Assembly (NCBI GenBank): GCA_021159885.1
Contig: JAGHDO010000071.1
Location: 1 to 52,854, forward strand
Length of the DNA stretch: 52,854 nt
Direction: 5' to 3'
Source of the DNA: Synergistota bacterium
GTDB taxonomy: Bacteria > Synergistota > GBS-1
In this document: piece by piece, positions 17,394 to 27,109 of the stretch
Position numbering within the stretch: position 1 is the first letter of the stretch
Layout: every line of letters begins with the position of its first letter
Program-made: the position numbers and the translations under genes
The notes under the pieces: generated by a model
Databases searched by the model: none
What the model saw: the letters and a program-made list of their open reading frames with translations, nothing else
What the model was told of the DNA's origin: nothing

Positions 17394-17854
17394 GACTCGG
17401 CAAGCTTCCAATAGTTAAGAGAATGTTCCTCAAGCCCTCTTCTTTCTTCATCGGTTAGCTCTCTCATTACCTTTCCTGGAACCCCCATGACGAGAACGCA
17501 TGGGGGTATTTCTTTACCCGGAGGAATAACCGTTCCCGCAGCTACTATAGTATGGTCTCCTATTACTACCTTATCGAGCACTATTGCTCCCATACCTATA
17601 AGAGAAAAATCCCCTATCTTGCAAGCATGAATTACAGCAGAATGACCTATAGTAACTCCTTTACCTATCACTGTTGGAATGTCTTTATCAACGTGAATTA
17701 CAGTGTTATCCTGAACATTACTCAGATCTCCAACTATTATAGGAGCGAGATCTGCCCTTAATACCGCCCCAAACCATATGCTAACTCTCTCCCCCAATCT
17801 AACATCACCGATTAATTTCGCACTTTCAGCTATAAATATTTCCTTACGTTTCAT
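17378..17854 (-). CDS. gamma-carbonic-anhydrase-like left-handed beta-helix protein (YrdA/PaaY family)
   Basis: The 158-aa protein is built of hexapeptide repeats (IGDVRL, VSIWFG, IIVGDL, TVIGKG, TIGHSA and so on), which form a left-handed beta-helix. Histidines in NTVIHVDK and TIGHSAVIHACK sit at the positions that bind metal between subunits in gamma-class carbonic anhydrases. Family members form trimers; many are uncharacterised and some hydrate CO2. It is the last gene of the run that carries the V-ATPase, 19 nt after subunit D. True carbonic anhydrase activity is possible but cannot be asserted. Confidence 0.85.
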   Translation of the reverse strand: MKRKEIFIAESAKLIGDVRLGERVSIWFGAVLRADLAPIIVGDLSNVQDNTVIHVDKDIPTVIGKGVTIGHSAVIHACKIGDFSLIGMGAIVLDKVVIGDHTIVAAGTVIPPGKEIPPCVLVMGVPGKVMRELTDEERRGLEEHSLNYWKLAESYLTR

Positions 17855-17873
17855 AGAAACACGCCCCTTTTTG

Positions 17874-18494
17874 TTAGTGTGCTCGTACTATATCTTTAAT
17901 CTTCATAAGCCTGGTTAAGGTTGCCCTCTCCATCTCATCAAGCTTCATGGTTATATATGAGATGGTTTCCTCCAACTGAGGAATCATAACGTACTCTAAA
18001 GCGTTAACCCTTCTTCTGGTTCTTTCAATCTCATCCGCAAGGAGAACCACTGCTTTTTCTATCTCAGCAAGCTTTATGAGCTTAGGAAGCAAATCAATGA
18101 AGTTATATAGAGCCACATCAAGTTCCCCCGACGTTTGCCAAAAACCATAATTAACCGGATTTCCCTCTTGATTGAAGTCAAATTTAGGAACGAATACGCT
18201 CATCATGTTGACCCTACTTACCTTAAGGTAGGTTTTCACACCTGGAAGGAGCAGAGCTTCTTCCAGGCTTCTACTGCTCATCACCGCACGTGCTCCAAGA
18301 AAGTTAACATAGGCTTTTTGAAGCTCCTCTTCGAGCTCCTCTCTGAGCTTTTTATTCTCGCGAACCAGCGATATAAATTGTTTTATCAAGGCATCTTGCT
18401 TATCCTTAAGCAGCTTATGACCTCTTTTAGCTATAGCAAGCCTCCGCCTTAGGCGGAGGAGCTCCATTCTATTGGGATTAACCCTCAGTTTCAT
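17874..18494 (-). CDS. atpD: V-type ATP synthase subunit D (central stalk)
   Basis: The 206-aa helical protein opens with the conserved [22 protein letters not shown] and [13 protein letters not shown], the N-terminal helix of the rotor shaft. The C-terminal helix has the matching [20 protein letters not shown]. Subunit D forms the rotating axle inside the A3B3 head together with subunit F. The length fits. The gene overlaps the 3' end of subunit B by 17 nt and is the last ATPase gene in the order H-I-K-E-C-F-A-B-D. Confidence 0.95.
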   Translation of the reverse strand: MKLRVNPNRMELLRLRRRLAIAKRGHKLLKDKQDALIKQFISLVRENKKLREELEEELQKAYVNFLGARAVMSSRSLEEALLLPGVKTYLKVSRVNMMSVFVPKFDFNQEGNPVNYGFWQTSGELDVALYNFIDLLPKLIKLAEIEKAVVLLADEIERTRRRVNALEYVMIPQLEETISYITMKLDEMERATLTRLMKIKDIVRAH

Positions 18495-19890
18495 TGCTCT
18501 TCTTCTCCCTTAACCTCGGCTTGAGATACCTCTCCTTAAACTCATCTCTAACTCTCTTAAGCTCCTTCATCGGTAGCATGGTCAGAAGCTCCCACCCGAG
18601 ATCAAGCGTCTGTTCTATAGTCCTATCCTCATACTCTCCCTGTCTCACATATTTATCCTCAAACTCATCAGCGAATTTCGCAAACGCCCTATCCTCTTCA
18701 GTCAATGCACCTTCTCCAAGTATAACGGCGAGCTCCTTTGCCTCTTTACCTCTGGCATATGCGGCAAAGAGCTGATTCAGTAAGTCCGCATGGTCCTCTC
18801 TCGTCTTCCCTTTACCTATACCCTTATCCTTTAACCTTGACAAGGAGGGAAGAACATCAACGGGTGGATAAATTCCCTTTCTATGAAGTTCCCTGCTTAA
18901 TATTATCTGTCCTTCTGTTATATAACCGGTTAAGTCAGGAATAGGATGAGTCTTATCATCCTCTGGCATGGTCAGTATAGGTATCTGAGTTATGGATCCC
19001 TTTTTACCCTTTATTCTTCCCGCTCTCTCATACATCGTCGCAAGGTCTGTATAAAGATAACCAGGATATCCCCTTCTCCCAGGAACCTCCTTTCTGGCAG
19101 CTGAGATCTCCCTTAAAGCCTCACAATAGTTCGTCATATCAGTAAGGATAACCAAAACATGCATATCAAGATCAAAAGCAAGATACTCTGCCGCTGTTAA
19201 AGCCAAGCGAGGTGTAGCTATACGCTCTATAGCCGGATCATCAGCAAGATTTATGAACATAACTGCTCTTCTAATCGCTCCCGTCCTGTTAAAATCTTCT
19301 ATGAAGAAGTTTGCCTCTTCAAAAGTTATACCCATAGCGGCAAAAACAACGGCAAACTTCTCTTCAGAGGAAAGCACCCGTGCCTGTCTGGCTATCTGAG
19401 CCGCCATACGAGCGTGAGGAAGCCCACTTCCCGAGAATATGGGCAGCTTTTGACCCCTGACAAGGGTATTCATGCCATCTATCGTGGAAATTCCCGTCTG
19501 AATGAACTCAGAAGGGTAATCACGCGAATAAGGATTTATCGGATTACCATTTATATCAAGCCTTTTTTCAGGTATTATCTCCGGACCGCCATCTATGGGC
19601 CTACCGGAACCATCAAAGATCCTTCCAAGCATGTCCCTACTCACGGGTAGCTCCAAAGCTTTGCCCAAAAATCTTACCTTAGCATTCTCTATATCAAGCC
19701 CTGTGGTTCCTTCAAATACCTGCACCAGAGCCTTATCAGTCGTTATCTCAAGGACTCTTCCTCTTCGAAGCTCTCCGTTTCCAAGCTGAATCTCAACAAG
19801 CTCGTCATATTTAACATCCGTGACCTTTTCAACTACTATAAGAGGTCCAGATATGCCACTTATGGTTTTATACTCTTTGATCAAGGTCAC
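18478..19890 (-). CDS. atpB: V-type ATP synthase subunit B (regulatory head subunit)
   Basis: The 470-aa protein matches non-catalytic B subunits: an N-terminal beta-barrel ([17 protein letters not shown]), then [20 protein letters not shown] in place of a Walker A loop, and [20 protein letters not shown]. It alternates with subunit A in the A3B3 hexamer and is cytoplasmic. The start is GTG and overlaps the stop of subunit A as GTGA behind GGAGGTGA. A TTG two codons later is an alternative. Confidence 0.97.
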   Translation of the reverse strand: MTLIKEYKTISGISGPLIVVEKVTDVKYDELVEIQLGNGELRRGRVLEITTDKALVQVFEGTTGLDIENAKVRFLGKALELPVSRDMLGRIFDGSGRPIDGGPEIIPEKRLDINGNPINPYSRDYPSEFIQTGISTIDGMNTLVRGQKLPIFSGSGLPHARMAAQIARQARVLSSEEKFAVVFAAMGITFEEANFFIEDFNRTGAIRRAVMFINLADDPAIERIATPRLALTAAEYLAFDLDMHVLVILTDMTNYCEALREISAARKEVPGRRGYPGYLYTDLATMYERAGRIKGKKGSITQIPILTMPEDDKTHPIPDLTGYITEGQIILSRELHRKGIYPPVDVLPSLSRLKDKGIGKGKTREDHADLLNQLFAAYARGKEAKELAVILGEGALTEEDRAFAKFADEFEDKYVRQGEYEDRTIEQTLDLGWELLTMLPMKELKRVRDEFKERYLKPRLREKKSNETEG

Positions 19891-21656
19891 TCACCTCCGC
19901 TGGGAATGAGAGCATATATTTGCTTTCTGAGCTTCTCCTCGATCTTATCGAACTCATCAAGCCTATTCTCAGGTATATACTTCATTCTCGCTATATCTTC
20001 AAGGACTTCCATCTTTTCTATATCTCGGAGCGGGGCCCCCTTCTTAAGAGCATCCTGAGCGAGCCTATAAAGCTCCATAATTATTCTCAGCATCCTGTAT
20101 TGCTTCGCAAAAGAAGTATAAGTGTCTATCTCATGGAAAGCATTCTGATGGAGAAAATCCTCTCTTATAGACTTGGCAACATCAAGCTTTAATCTATCTT
20201 CCTTGGAAAGAGCATCTATACCAACTAATCTGACAATCTCCTTAAGCTCTGCCTCTTCCTCGAGCAGTTTCATAGCCTCCTTTCTGATCTCAACCCACTC
20301 CTCTCCAACCTCTCGTCTCCAATAATCTTCAAGAGCATCCATATAAAGCGAATAGCTATTTAACCAGTTTATGGCAGGAAAATGCCTCTGATATGCAAGC
20401 TCAGCGTCTAAACCCCAGAACACTTTGACAACTCTTAAGGTATTCTGAGTAACAGGTTCCGAGAGGTCTCCCCCAGGTGGGGAAACCGCACCTATAACGC
20501 TTATAGACCCTATGCGATTATCTTTCCCAAGACATATAACTTTGCCAGCTCTCTCATAAAAAGAAGCCAGTCTCGTGCCAAGATAAGCCGGATACCCTTC
20601 TTCACCAGGCATTTCTTCAAGCCTACCTGATATCTCCCTTAGAGCTTCCGCCCATCTTGAAGTGGAATCAGCCATAAGGGCAACGTCATAACCCATGTCT
20701 CTATAATACTCAGCCATGGTTATCCCCGTGTAGATAGATGCCTCTCGCGCAGCAACCGGCATATTAGATGTATTAGCAACGAGAATGGTTCTCTTCATAA
20801 GAGGCTCACCAGACTTGGGATCAGTTAGATGAGGAAACTCTATTAAAACATCGGTCATTTCGTTCCCGCGCTCTCCACAGCCTATGTATACAACTATATC
20901 AGCACTTGCCCATTTAGCGAGCTGATGCTGTATAACAGTCTTCCCACTCCCGAAAGGTCCAGGGACGCAAGCAGTTCCTCCCTTTGCCAGCGTGAAAAAG
21001 GTATCTATTACTCTTTGACCGGTTGTGAGTGGTTCATCCGGGGAAAGCTGCTTTTTAAAGGGTCTTCTTTGCCTAACAGGCCATTTCTGCATCATAGTAA
21101 TTTCTATTTCTTTTCCATCATCATCCAGAACCGCTATCACATCCTCAACCGTGTAGTCTCCCTCCTCAGCAATCTTCTTAACTTTTCCCCTTTTACCGGG
21201 TGGAACCATTATCTTATGATCAACGAGGACCGTCTCTTTCACAACTCCCAAGACGTCCCCTTCCTCCACCACTTCTCCTTCTTTAACGCTCGGAACGAAA
21301 TGCCATTTTTTGTTCCTATCAAGGGCATTGATTTTTAAGCCGCGTGCTATAAAGCTGCTTTTAGTTATCTCTTCTATAATGTTTAGGGGTCTTTGAGTCC
21401 CATCAAATATCGATTCTATAAGTCCCGGGCCCAGTTCAACGCTTAACGGCATTCCCGTAGAAACTACGGGCTCTCCTGGACCTATTCCTGATGTCTCTTC
21501 ATACACCTGAATATAAGCCTGATCCCCTTTTAGTTCTATTATCTCGCCAACGAGACCATGCTTACCGACATAGACGACATCATACATTCTTGAACCGAGC
21601 ATATTATCAGCCACTACAAGAGGTCCAGAAACCTTTACAATCCGTCCTTCTTTCAT
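19887..21656 (-). CDS. atpA: V-type ATP synthase catalytic subunit A
   Basis: The catalytic nucleotide-binding loop is [18 protein letters not shown] (about residues 233-250 of the 589-aa product). It is followed by [15 protein letters not shown] with the catalytic Glu, and by [20 protein letters not shown]. The non-homologous insert characteristic of V/A-type A subunits, rather than F-type beta, is present (about residues 115-190; [12 protein letters not shown]). I start it at the ATG at 21656, which sits 6 nt after AGAGG, rather than the TTG two codons upstream. It couples ATP hydrolysis or synthesis to rotation. Confidence 0.97.
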   Translation of the reverse strand: MKEGRIVKVSGPLVVADNMLGSRMYDVVYVGKHGLVGEIIELKGDQAYIQVYEETSGIGPGEPVVSTGMPLSVELGPGLIESIFDGTQRPLNIIEEITKSSFIARGLKINALDRNKKWHFVPSVKEGEVVEEGDVLGVVKETVLVDHKIMVPPGKRGKVKKIAEEGDYTVEDVIAVLDDDGKEIEITMMQKWPVRQRRPFKKQLSPDEPLTTGQRVIDTFFTLAKGGTACVPGPFGSGKTVIQHQLAKWASADIVVYIGCGERGNEMTDVLIEFPHLTDPKSGEPLMKRTILVANTSNMPVAAREASIYTGITMAEYYRDMGYDVALMADSTSRWAEALREISGRLEEMPGEEGYPAYLGTRLASFYERAGKVICLGKDNRIGSISVIGAVSPPGGDLSEPVTQNTLRVVKVFWGLDAELAYQRHFPAINWLNSYSLYMDALEDYWRREVGEEWVEIRKEAMKLLEEEAELKEIVRLVGIDALSKEDRLKLDVAKSIREDFLHQNAFHEIDTYTSFAKQYRMLRIIMELYRLAQDALKKGAPLRDIEKMEVLEDIARMKYIPENRLDEFDKIEEKLRKQIYALIPSGGE

Positions 21657-21681
21657 GCCCAACCTCTCCTTTTACATTGGG

Positions 21682-22005
21682 TTATGATGATTTAAATATA
21701 TCTATACCCACTGCCCTCTCCACGTTTTTTCTTATTTTATCCCTGGCAAATCCAGTAGAGCCCTTTACGCTCGGAATTACCAGCACCGAGCAACTTGTCT
21801 CCCTGTTAACGCTATCCACAACGGGCTCTATTAAGGATGCTATCTCTTCGGTTATAAAAACAATCCCATACCCCTTCCTAACAAGATCATTTAGAACGCT
21901 TCTTGCTTCTCTCAAATCCTTAACCACAAAGGTATCTATCCCAACTGCCTTAAAACCTATAGCTGAGTCGTAGTCTCCTATCATTCCAACTCTAAACGTA
22001 CGCAT
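21682..22005 (-). CDS. atpF: V-type ATP synthase subunit F
   Basis: This 107-aa Rossmann-like subunit begins FRVGMIGDYDSAIGFKAVGI and contains YGIVFITEEIA and VLVIPSVKGSTGF, the signature of V/A-ATPase subunit F. F binds the D shaft and can modulate activity. The gene overlaps the 3' end of subunit C by 14 nt and precedes subunit A, the normal operon position. The length is standard. Confidence 0.93.
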   Translation of the reverse strand: MRTFRVGMIGDYDSAIGFKAVGIDTFVVKDLREARSVLNDLVRKGYGIVFITEEIASLIEPVVDSVNRETSCSVLVIPSVKGSTGFARDKIRKNVERAVGIDIFKSS

Positions 22006-23005
22006 CTCTCAACCTCTCCCTTAAAATGTTCCCCGGTACTCCAGCATGCTTACCGGTTATAACAATCCTCAGATTCTTGACTTCCATCTCCTTGGCTATC
22101 ATAAAACCAACTATCGGCTGAATCCCAAACATAATGAACTTACACCTTTTAGCATAATCTATAAGGTAGTTATCGACCAATCTTTCAAGTAGTGCAAGGT
22201 TTTTGCTTTCCTCGTAAACATTCGCCATCTCCTCAATTAATTTACCATAGGGAGAATAAGCCGTATTTTTTACAAGGACATCTGAGCTATCTTGATAGCT
22301 TTCAACAAGTTTGTCCTCATCCAGCATGCCATCCGGGATCAAGACATCAGCGAGGAAGCTCTTTGGTTGCTCTGCAAGCTTTACCCTGAAGAACGTCATT
22401 ATATTAGTCAAATCTATGAGCGTTTTCATATATTCCTTCAAGAAAGGCTCTTCGAGCTCTCTCGCTTCCTCAAGCATAAAGTGAAAGTATAACTTGTCCA
22501 ATGTTATATCTATAAATCTTGTATCAAGCTCGGCCTTTTCCATGCTTTCTAAGAGCTCTGAAAGTATATATACCCCATCCCTTCTGTAAAACGGAAGATA
22601 AACATATTGTTCATTTTCTATTATAGATATGAGCCTGTCTAAAGGAACAGTTCCCATATCTACAAGAACATCCCAGTTTTTCCTGCCACCTCGCTTTGCC
22701 AAAACCCTATTTTTAAACAAAACCTTAAGATTGAATAAATCGTATGAATAAAGGAAAAACTTCTTTAACCTATTACCAGGAAGCACCTCCCGTAGAATGC
22801 TTGATACTCTTCGAAGTTCATCCTCCCAAAGAATATCAAAATCCTCCGCTTCTCTTAAGCCATAAACCGTTTCTCCCAATAGCTTCCTTATATCTTTTAT
22901 CGTTTCAGCATCTATAAGTCTATGAAAGAAAGAAATCGGTAAAAGCTCGTTTTCTAGGTATCTAACGCGCGCTGCAGCATAGACATACTTAAAGTTCCTT
23001 TCCAC
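21992..23005 (-). CDS. atpC: V-type ATP synthase subunit C
   Basis: The 337-aa, mostly helical protein begins FKYVYAAARVRYLENELLP, the conserved opening of the V/A-ATPase C (d-type) subunit that joins the membrane ring to the central stalk. Further family features are KVLFKNRV and the C-terminal MFGIQPIVGFMIAKEMEVKN with LRIVITGK. The start is GTG after AGAGAGGAAA and overlaps the end of subunit E by 17 nt. Confidence 0.93.
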   Translation of the reverse strand: MERNFKYVYAAARVRYLENELLPISFFHRLIDAETIKDIRKLLGETVYGLREAEDFDILWEDELRRVSSILREVLPGNRLKKFFLYSYDLFNLKVLFKNRVLAKRGGRKNWDVLVDMGTVPLDRLISIIENEQYVYLPFYRRDGVYILSELLESMEKAELDTRFIDITLDKLYFHFMLEEARELEEPFLKEYMKTLIDLTNIMTFFRVKLAEQPKSFLADVLIPDGMLDEDKLVESYQDSSDVLVKNTAYSPYGKLIEEMANVYEESKNLALLERLVDNYLIDYAKRCKFIMFGIQPIVGFMIAKEMEVKNLRIVITGKHAGVPGNILRERLRDAYV

Positions 23006-23600
23006 TTTCCTCTCTAACCTCCTCAGGAAAGAGCTTTTCTACGACCCTATCTTCCCACTTCTCTCGTATATCCCTAAAGATAGCCTCAAGCGAAAGATTA
23101 ACATCCACATCTCCTCTGCTTAGTATCAATCCCCTCTTAAAGTCCCCTCTTCCCCTGGAGAGACGCAGATTCCAGCCCTTTTTCTTATTCAAACTCTCGA
23201 TAAATTTTGCATCTATTAGCTTCTCCTCTTTTCCGAGTATGACTTTCTCGCTTTTAGCCTCAACTGCACGATCCAAAAGTTTCTCGAAAAACCCGAGATA
23301 ATCCCTACGCGAAAGATTTTCTATCTGTTTTCGCGCTTCCTCAAAAACCTCGTCAAGGAGCCTTCTCTTAGCAGCGAGCATCTGCTTCTTGTTTTCAAGC
23401 TCAGCTACCACGCGCCTTCTTTCGATCTCCCGTCTTTTTAGCTCTTCCGTTTCAGATTTGGCTTCCTCAATAAGTTTATCAATCTCATCCCTGGCTTTTT
23501 TCAGAATCTTCTCTCGCCTTTCCTCCGCTTCCTTAAGTATCCTCTCAGCCTCTTTTCTGGCGTCTCCGATAATCTTTGACTTTATATCTTCCAGAGACAT
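22989..23600 (-). CDS. atpE: V-type ATP synthase subunit E (peripheral stalk)
   Basis: The 203-aa protein has a long charged N-terminal coiled coil (residues 1-110, rich in Glu, Lys and Arg) followed by a compact alpha/beta C-terminal domain. The conserved EKVILGKEE and GLILSRGDVDVNLSLEAIF lie there, the latter resembling the GGV...V-N-(T/S) core of E subunits. E pairs with the H/G subunit as the stator rod. AAGGAGG precedes the ATG. Position and composition make the call firm, although the coiled-coil region alone would not. Confidence 0.9.
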   Translation of the reverse strand: MSLEDIKSKIIGDARKEAERILKEAEERREKILKKARDEIDKLIEEAKSETEELKRREIERRRVVAELENKKQMLAAKRRLLDEVFEEARKQIENLSRRDYLGFFEKLLDRAVEAKSEKVILGKEEKLIDAKFIESLNKKKGWNLRLSRGRGDFKRGLILSRGDVDVNLSLEAIFRDIREKWEDRVVEKLFPEEVREESGKEL

Positions 23601-23613
23601 GCTATATGCCTCC

Positions 23614-24087
23614 TTATAACTTTATACCGTTTAAAAGGAGCACAGTCATGAGAAGCCCAAGTACCGCGTATGTCTCAACCATAGCGGGGAGAATAACCGC
23701 CTTACCTGCCTCTTCCGGTCTCTTCGCTATTAGTTGAATACACGCAGCGGATGTTTTCCCCTGCGCTATTCCAGATATAAGCCCAACGATTGCTACTGGC
23801 AAAGCGGCAAAAGCTATAGCAAGCCCTTGCTCAATGGTAAGGCTAACAAGGTGTCCTCCAAGGAGACCAATTTTGTTCATTATAAGGAAGCCGGCGAGAA
23901 GACCATATATACCCTGCGTGCCCGGCAACGCCTGGAGCAGCAAAACCAGTCCAAACTTCTTTGGATCCTCTGTGAGAACTCCGGCACCCGCCTCACCTGC
24001 TATGCCGACACCTACCGCCGATCCTGATCCAGCCAAGCCCGCAGCCAAGGCAGCTCCACTTATAGCTATAGCAGTACTTAATTCCAT
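23614..24087 (-). CDS. atpK: V-type ATP synthase subunit K (rotor-ring proteolipid), probably Na+-binding
   Basis: The 157-aa protein has four hydrophobic helices arranged as two c-type hairpins. The first hairpin has LPGTQGIYG (L54, T57, Q58) with no acidic residue; the second has GIAQGK (Q109) and AMVETYA (E138). These five positions correspond to the Na+ ligands known in Enterococcus hirae NtpK, so sodium coupling is predicted. One carboxylate per four helices gives a V-type ion-to-ATP ratio. The motif is read directly; the ion specificity is inference from that family. AGGAGG precedes the ATG. Confidence 0.93.
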   Translation of the reverse strand: MELSTAIAISGAALAAGLAGSGSAVGVGIAGEAGAGVLTEDPKKFGLVLLLQALPGTQGIYGLLAGFLIMNKIGLLGGHLVSLTIEQGLAIAFAALPVAIVGLISGIAQGKTSAACIQLIAKRPEEAGKAVILPAMVETYAVLGLLMTVLLLNGIKL

Positions 24088-24102
24088 ACCCCATACCTCC
24101 TT

Positions 24103-26112
24103 TTAATCTGCTATCCTGGTAAATTTCGTGTTTATAGAGAACGGCTCAAACGCCTTACCTCCACCAGTATAAAACTTACTGAAAAACTCCACGTATTGTA
24201 AACGCGTTGAGTGAACAAAAGCACCCAAGGAATTCACCAATATGCTTAAGATATGACCTATTATCAAAATTACCACGGCTATTATGACCCCCACAAATGG
24301 GACGTTAATCACCATCATAGCAAGCATATTAACTATCATAGCAATAACGGCAGTTCCTAACCCCAGAGCCAACAATCTACTATATGAGAGTACATCGCTT
24401 AAATAACCCATCACATCATATAGACTAAATACCCCTTTTAAAATGCGCTTTATGATATTTTTCTCCTCCCTCCCTTGGGTAGCCACGAGAAGAAGCGCAC
24501 TACCTCCTACCATCGCGTACACGAAGTTTCCCCAAGACTGTGGGACCTTACCCACTTTAAAGGCTCCCAATAGCAGCAGGGATGATAAGAACCACAACCA
24601 GCCGAACTGATCAAAGATAGCATCTCTCAGATTCCCCTGCCTTATGTTAACGTAAGCTTTAAGTATAAGACCAACAAAAATGTGAACTATCCCAAGCGCC
24701 AGCGATATTCCCAAAACCAGCATAGGATTCTCCATGGGATCAAGGAGCTTAGCCTTGCTTAATAGCTTCCCCAAGCTATTAAGCCACGATATCTTATGAA
24801 AGAGATCACCGAACCACGCGGCTTCCATTCCACCAAAGATAATTGTGGAGATGCCTCCCAAGAGAAGAAGAAGGAAGAACTTCTTCGCACCCAGGGGAAT
24901 CCTATCCCGATATCGAGCTAAAACCATGCTCACTAATATGGCTATAACAAGCCCATATCCTGCATCTGTGAGACAGAGACCAAAGAAAACGAAGAAAAAC
25001 GGTGCGAAAAATGGAGTGGGATCTATATCTTTTCCGTAAATCGGAAGCCCATAAAGGGCAGTCAGGACCTCAAAAGGTCTAATAATAGGATGATTTTCAA
25101 CTACCACCGGGACGTTATCCTCAGGAGACGGCTCCTCAAAGCTGTAAGCGACCACGCCTTTGTATTCCCCAAGAAGCTTCCTCACTCTTTCTTCATCGCT
25201 CTTCCTAAGCCAGCCTTCAAACATAAAAACCTTAGAGGTAACTAAGAAGTTTGAATCCGCCTTCTGCTTAGTTAAAGCTATCGAAAGGTAGTCATAAACG
25301 AGCTTTAACTCGTCGAGATACAATAGATACCCCTTAAGTTTATTTAGGTTTTCTTTCTCTTCCGAATCGAGCTTTTCCAGCTCTTTCTCTATATCCGCTA
25401 TAGCTTCTCTCGGAGTTCCCTTCCGCTTCGGAACGGTAAAAGCGTTAAAATTATAGTTTCTAAGAATCTCCTGGAGGATTTCACTCTCCTCCCGGAGATA
25501 GATCAGCGCAAAAGCTTTTTCCTCAGGAGGAGATGGCAAAAAAATTATCTCCCACAATGAAAGTTTCTCCTTTATATCTCTGCTAAAGCTTTGAAACTCC
25601 TCATTCTTGAGAGAACCAATTATACCCAGCGTTCTTAGCGTTCCCACCTCAAAGAACTCCAGCGGAACGCCCAGGGACTCCCAAGATCTAAGGAGTTCCC
25701 TCTCGGAAACAAGCTGCGCTCTTTTATTCCTTATTTCGATGGACCTTCTCTCTCTTTTCCTTATATCCTCAACGATTTCTCTGTAATTTAGCTTTTTTAC
25801 CCTGCTTTCAAGCTCCTCCCGTGAAAGATGGAACTTGCCAGCAAACAATGAGTCCATCAAACCCTTTTTGCTTTCATTTATACTCTCAAGATATTCTATA
25901 GCAAGCCTGAGATCGTTTAAGAATGATTCCATTTCTGCGTAAGCTCTCCCCTCTGCTCCAACGGAAAGTCCAAGCTTTTGAATCTTATCTCCAAGCGCAG
26001 ATGGTAGATCTATAAATTCTACAACCCCTAACCTTTGCAAGGATTCGATAAGTTCATCTTTAACGGACTTATGCGATATAACCCGAAGCTTTAGCATTTC
26101 ACTAACCGGCAT
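24103..26112 (-). CDS. atpI: V-type ATP synthase subunit I (membrane stator, a-subunit)
   Basis: The 669-aa protein has a soluble N-terminal half (about residues 1-345) with coiled-coil segments, and a C-terminal half with about seven or eight transmembrane helices. Family landmarks include GLPIYGKDIDPTPFFAPFFFV, LCLTDAGYGL and the helix VNSLGAFVHSTRLQYVEFF. That helix holds the conserved Arg that faces the ring carboxylate, and the protein ends GGKAFEPF. It forms the ion half-channels with subunit K. It overlaps the H/G subunit gene by 11 nt. Confidence 0.95.
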   Translation of the reverse strand: MPVSEMLKLRVISHKSVKDELIESLQRLGVVEFIDLPSALGDKIQKLGLSVGAEGRAYAEMESFLNDLRLAIEYLESINESKKGLMDSLFAGKFHLSREELESRVKKLNYREIVEDIRKRERRSIEIRNKRAQLVSERELLRSWESLGVPLEFFEVGTLRTLGIIGSLKNEEFQSFSRDIKEKLSLWEIIFLPSPPEEKAFALIYLREESEILQEILRNYNFNAFTVPKRKGTPREAIADIEKELEKLDSEEKENLNKLKGYLLYLDELKLVYDYLSIALTKQKADSNFLVTSKVFMFEGWLRKSDEERVRKLLGEYKGVVAYSFEEPSPEDNVPVVVENHPIIRPFEVLTALYGLPIYGKDIDPTPFFAPFFFVFFGLCLTDAGYGLVIAILVSMVLARYRDRIPLGAKKFFLLLLLGGISTIIFGGMEAAWFGDLFHKISWLNSLGKLLSKAKLLDPMENPMLVLGISLALGIVHIFVGLILKAYVNIRQGNLRDAIFDQFGWLWFLSSLLLLGAFKVGKVPQSWGNFVYAMVGGSALLLVATQGREEKNIIKRILKGVFSLYDVMGYLSDVLSYSRLLALGLGTAVIAMIVNMLAMMVINVPFVGVIIAVVILIIGHILSILVNSLGAFVHSTRLQYVEFFSKFYTGGGKAFEPFSINTKFTRIAD

Positions 26113-26425
26113 ATTCTTTAAGCACCTCTTCTACCAAAATTTTAGAAATCTCTTCTACCTTCGCTCTCTGCTCCTCTTCAAACTCCTTAGCTTGTCTTTC
26201 ACCCTCGGAAACTATCTGCGCAAAGAGCTTTTCTCCTTCCTCCCTGCCCTCCTGAATGGCTCTTCTTCTTATCCTTATGGCCTCCTTTCTCCCCTCAGAA
26301 AATATCCTCGCTGCTTCCGTATTCGCTCCCTCAATAAGAGCTCGTGCCTTCATCTTAGCTTCCTTTATTATCTCCTCCGCCTCTGCTTCGACTTTCTTTA
26401 TTTCCTCAACGATGTTCTCCTCCAC
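26102..26425 (-). CDS. atpH: V-type ATP synthase subunit H/G (peripheral stalk coiled coil)
   Basis: The product is an almost continuous charged helix (IVEEIKKVEAEAEEIIKEAK and so on) with heptad and right-handed coiled-coil character. It matches the subunit that pairs with E in the peripheral stalk. I start it at the GTG giving VEENIVEEIKK (107 aa), because GGGGGTGAT lies just upstream. A longer frame reaching 26476 adds a hydrophobic, atypical N-terminus and is less likely. It is the first ATPase gene of the run, directly after the 209-aa unknown gene. Confidence 0.82.
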   Translation of the reverse strand: MEENIVEEIKKVEAEAEEIIKEAKMKARALIEGANTEAARIFSEGRKEAIRIRRRAIQEGREEGEKLFAQIVSEGERQAKEFEEEQRAKVEEISKILVEEVLKEYAG

Positions 26426-26479
26426 GATAATCACCCCCACTTTCCGTATTCTAACCACTGAAAAAAACCATGTCAATCC

Positions 26480-27109
26480 TCAATATAGTTCCATTTTCTC
26501 TATGAGAAAAGTCAAAAACCTTTTTAGCTCCCCAACCATCGGCTTAAGATGAAGATAAACCCTGTTAGTCGAGGGAACCAACGCTAAATGCTTTATTATC
26601 TTGATATTTCCCTTATATCTCTTAAACAACTTTAGGATATCCTCCACTGCCTTCTCGTCCTCATATAGTATTCTAAAGTTAACTCCGCAAATTGATGCCC
26701 TTTTCTCAAAAAGTTCCTTTTTCCTTCTAATCTTGGGCTTAAAGAGAAAAGCTTCATCTCTTATGAGATGAAGCTCTCTTGAAATTCTCTTGCCTCTTGG
26801 CGTTAGAAGAAAGAATGCCCTATCACCACGAAACAAAAGCAAAGATAGCGGCAAATAAATTAAGCTCTGGCGAGGAGCAAGAATAAGGGAGACCTCAAAA
26901 AAAGAAAAAAGCGGGTTTTGAATCTTATAACCCGCTTTAAAACCAACATATCCTCCTATCCACGTGTACTCCTTATCTCTGATCTTGAGAGGAGCCTCTA
27001 TCTCGCCAAGATAGTTTTTCATCAAAAGAAGATTTATCTTTCTCCCCTTAAAAAACTGCAAAGTCATTATAGCGGAGAGGATAAAGATTAAAAAGACTAT
27101 CTTAGACAA
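26480..27109 (-). CDS. membrane-anchored protein of unknown function, 209 aa
   Basis: A single N-terminal hydrophobic helix (about residues 3-18; KIVFLIFILSAIMTLQFF) precedes a basic domain with predicted beta strands. A second hydrophobic patch lies near residues 80-93 (IYLPLSLLLF), and the C-terminus is Lys- and Arg-rich. No family is recognised. The TTG start follows GGAGG at 10 nt and lies inside the end of the ArsA-type gene. It sits between arsA and the first V-ATPase gene, with almost no gap on either side. The frame is long, coupled at its 5' end and in the middle of an operon, so it is very probably real. Confidence 0.65.
   Translation of the reverse strand: MSKIVFLIFILSAIMTLQFFKGRKINLLLMKNYLGEIEAPLKIRDKEYTWIGGYVGFKAGYKIQNPLFSFFEVSLILAPRQSLIYLPLSLLLFRGDRAFFLLTPRGKRISRELHLIRDEAFLFKPKIRRKKELFEKRASICGVNFRILYEDEKAVEDILKLFKRYKGNIKIIKHLALVPSTNRVYLHLKPMVGELKRFLTFLIEKMELY

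Noticed and set aside
26426-26476. 17-residue hydrophobic extension of V-ATPase subunit H/G
   Set aside because: It is atypical for this coiled-coil subunit, and a GTG at 26425 has a GGGGGTGAT site before it.
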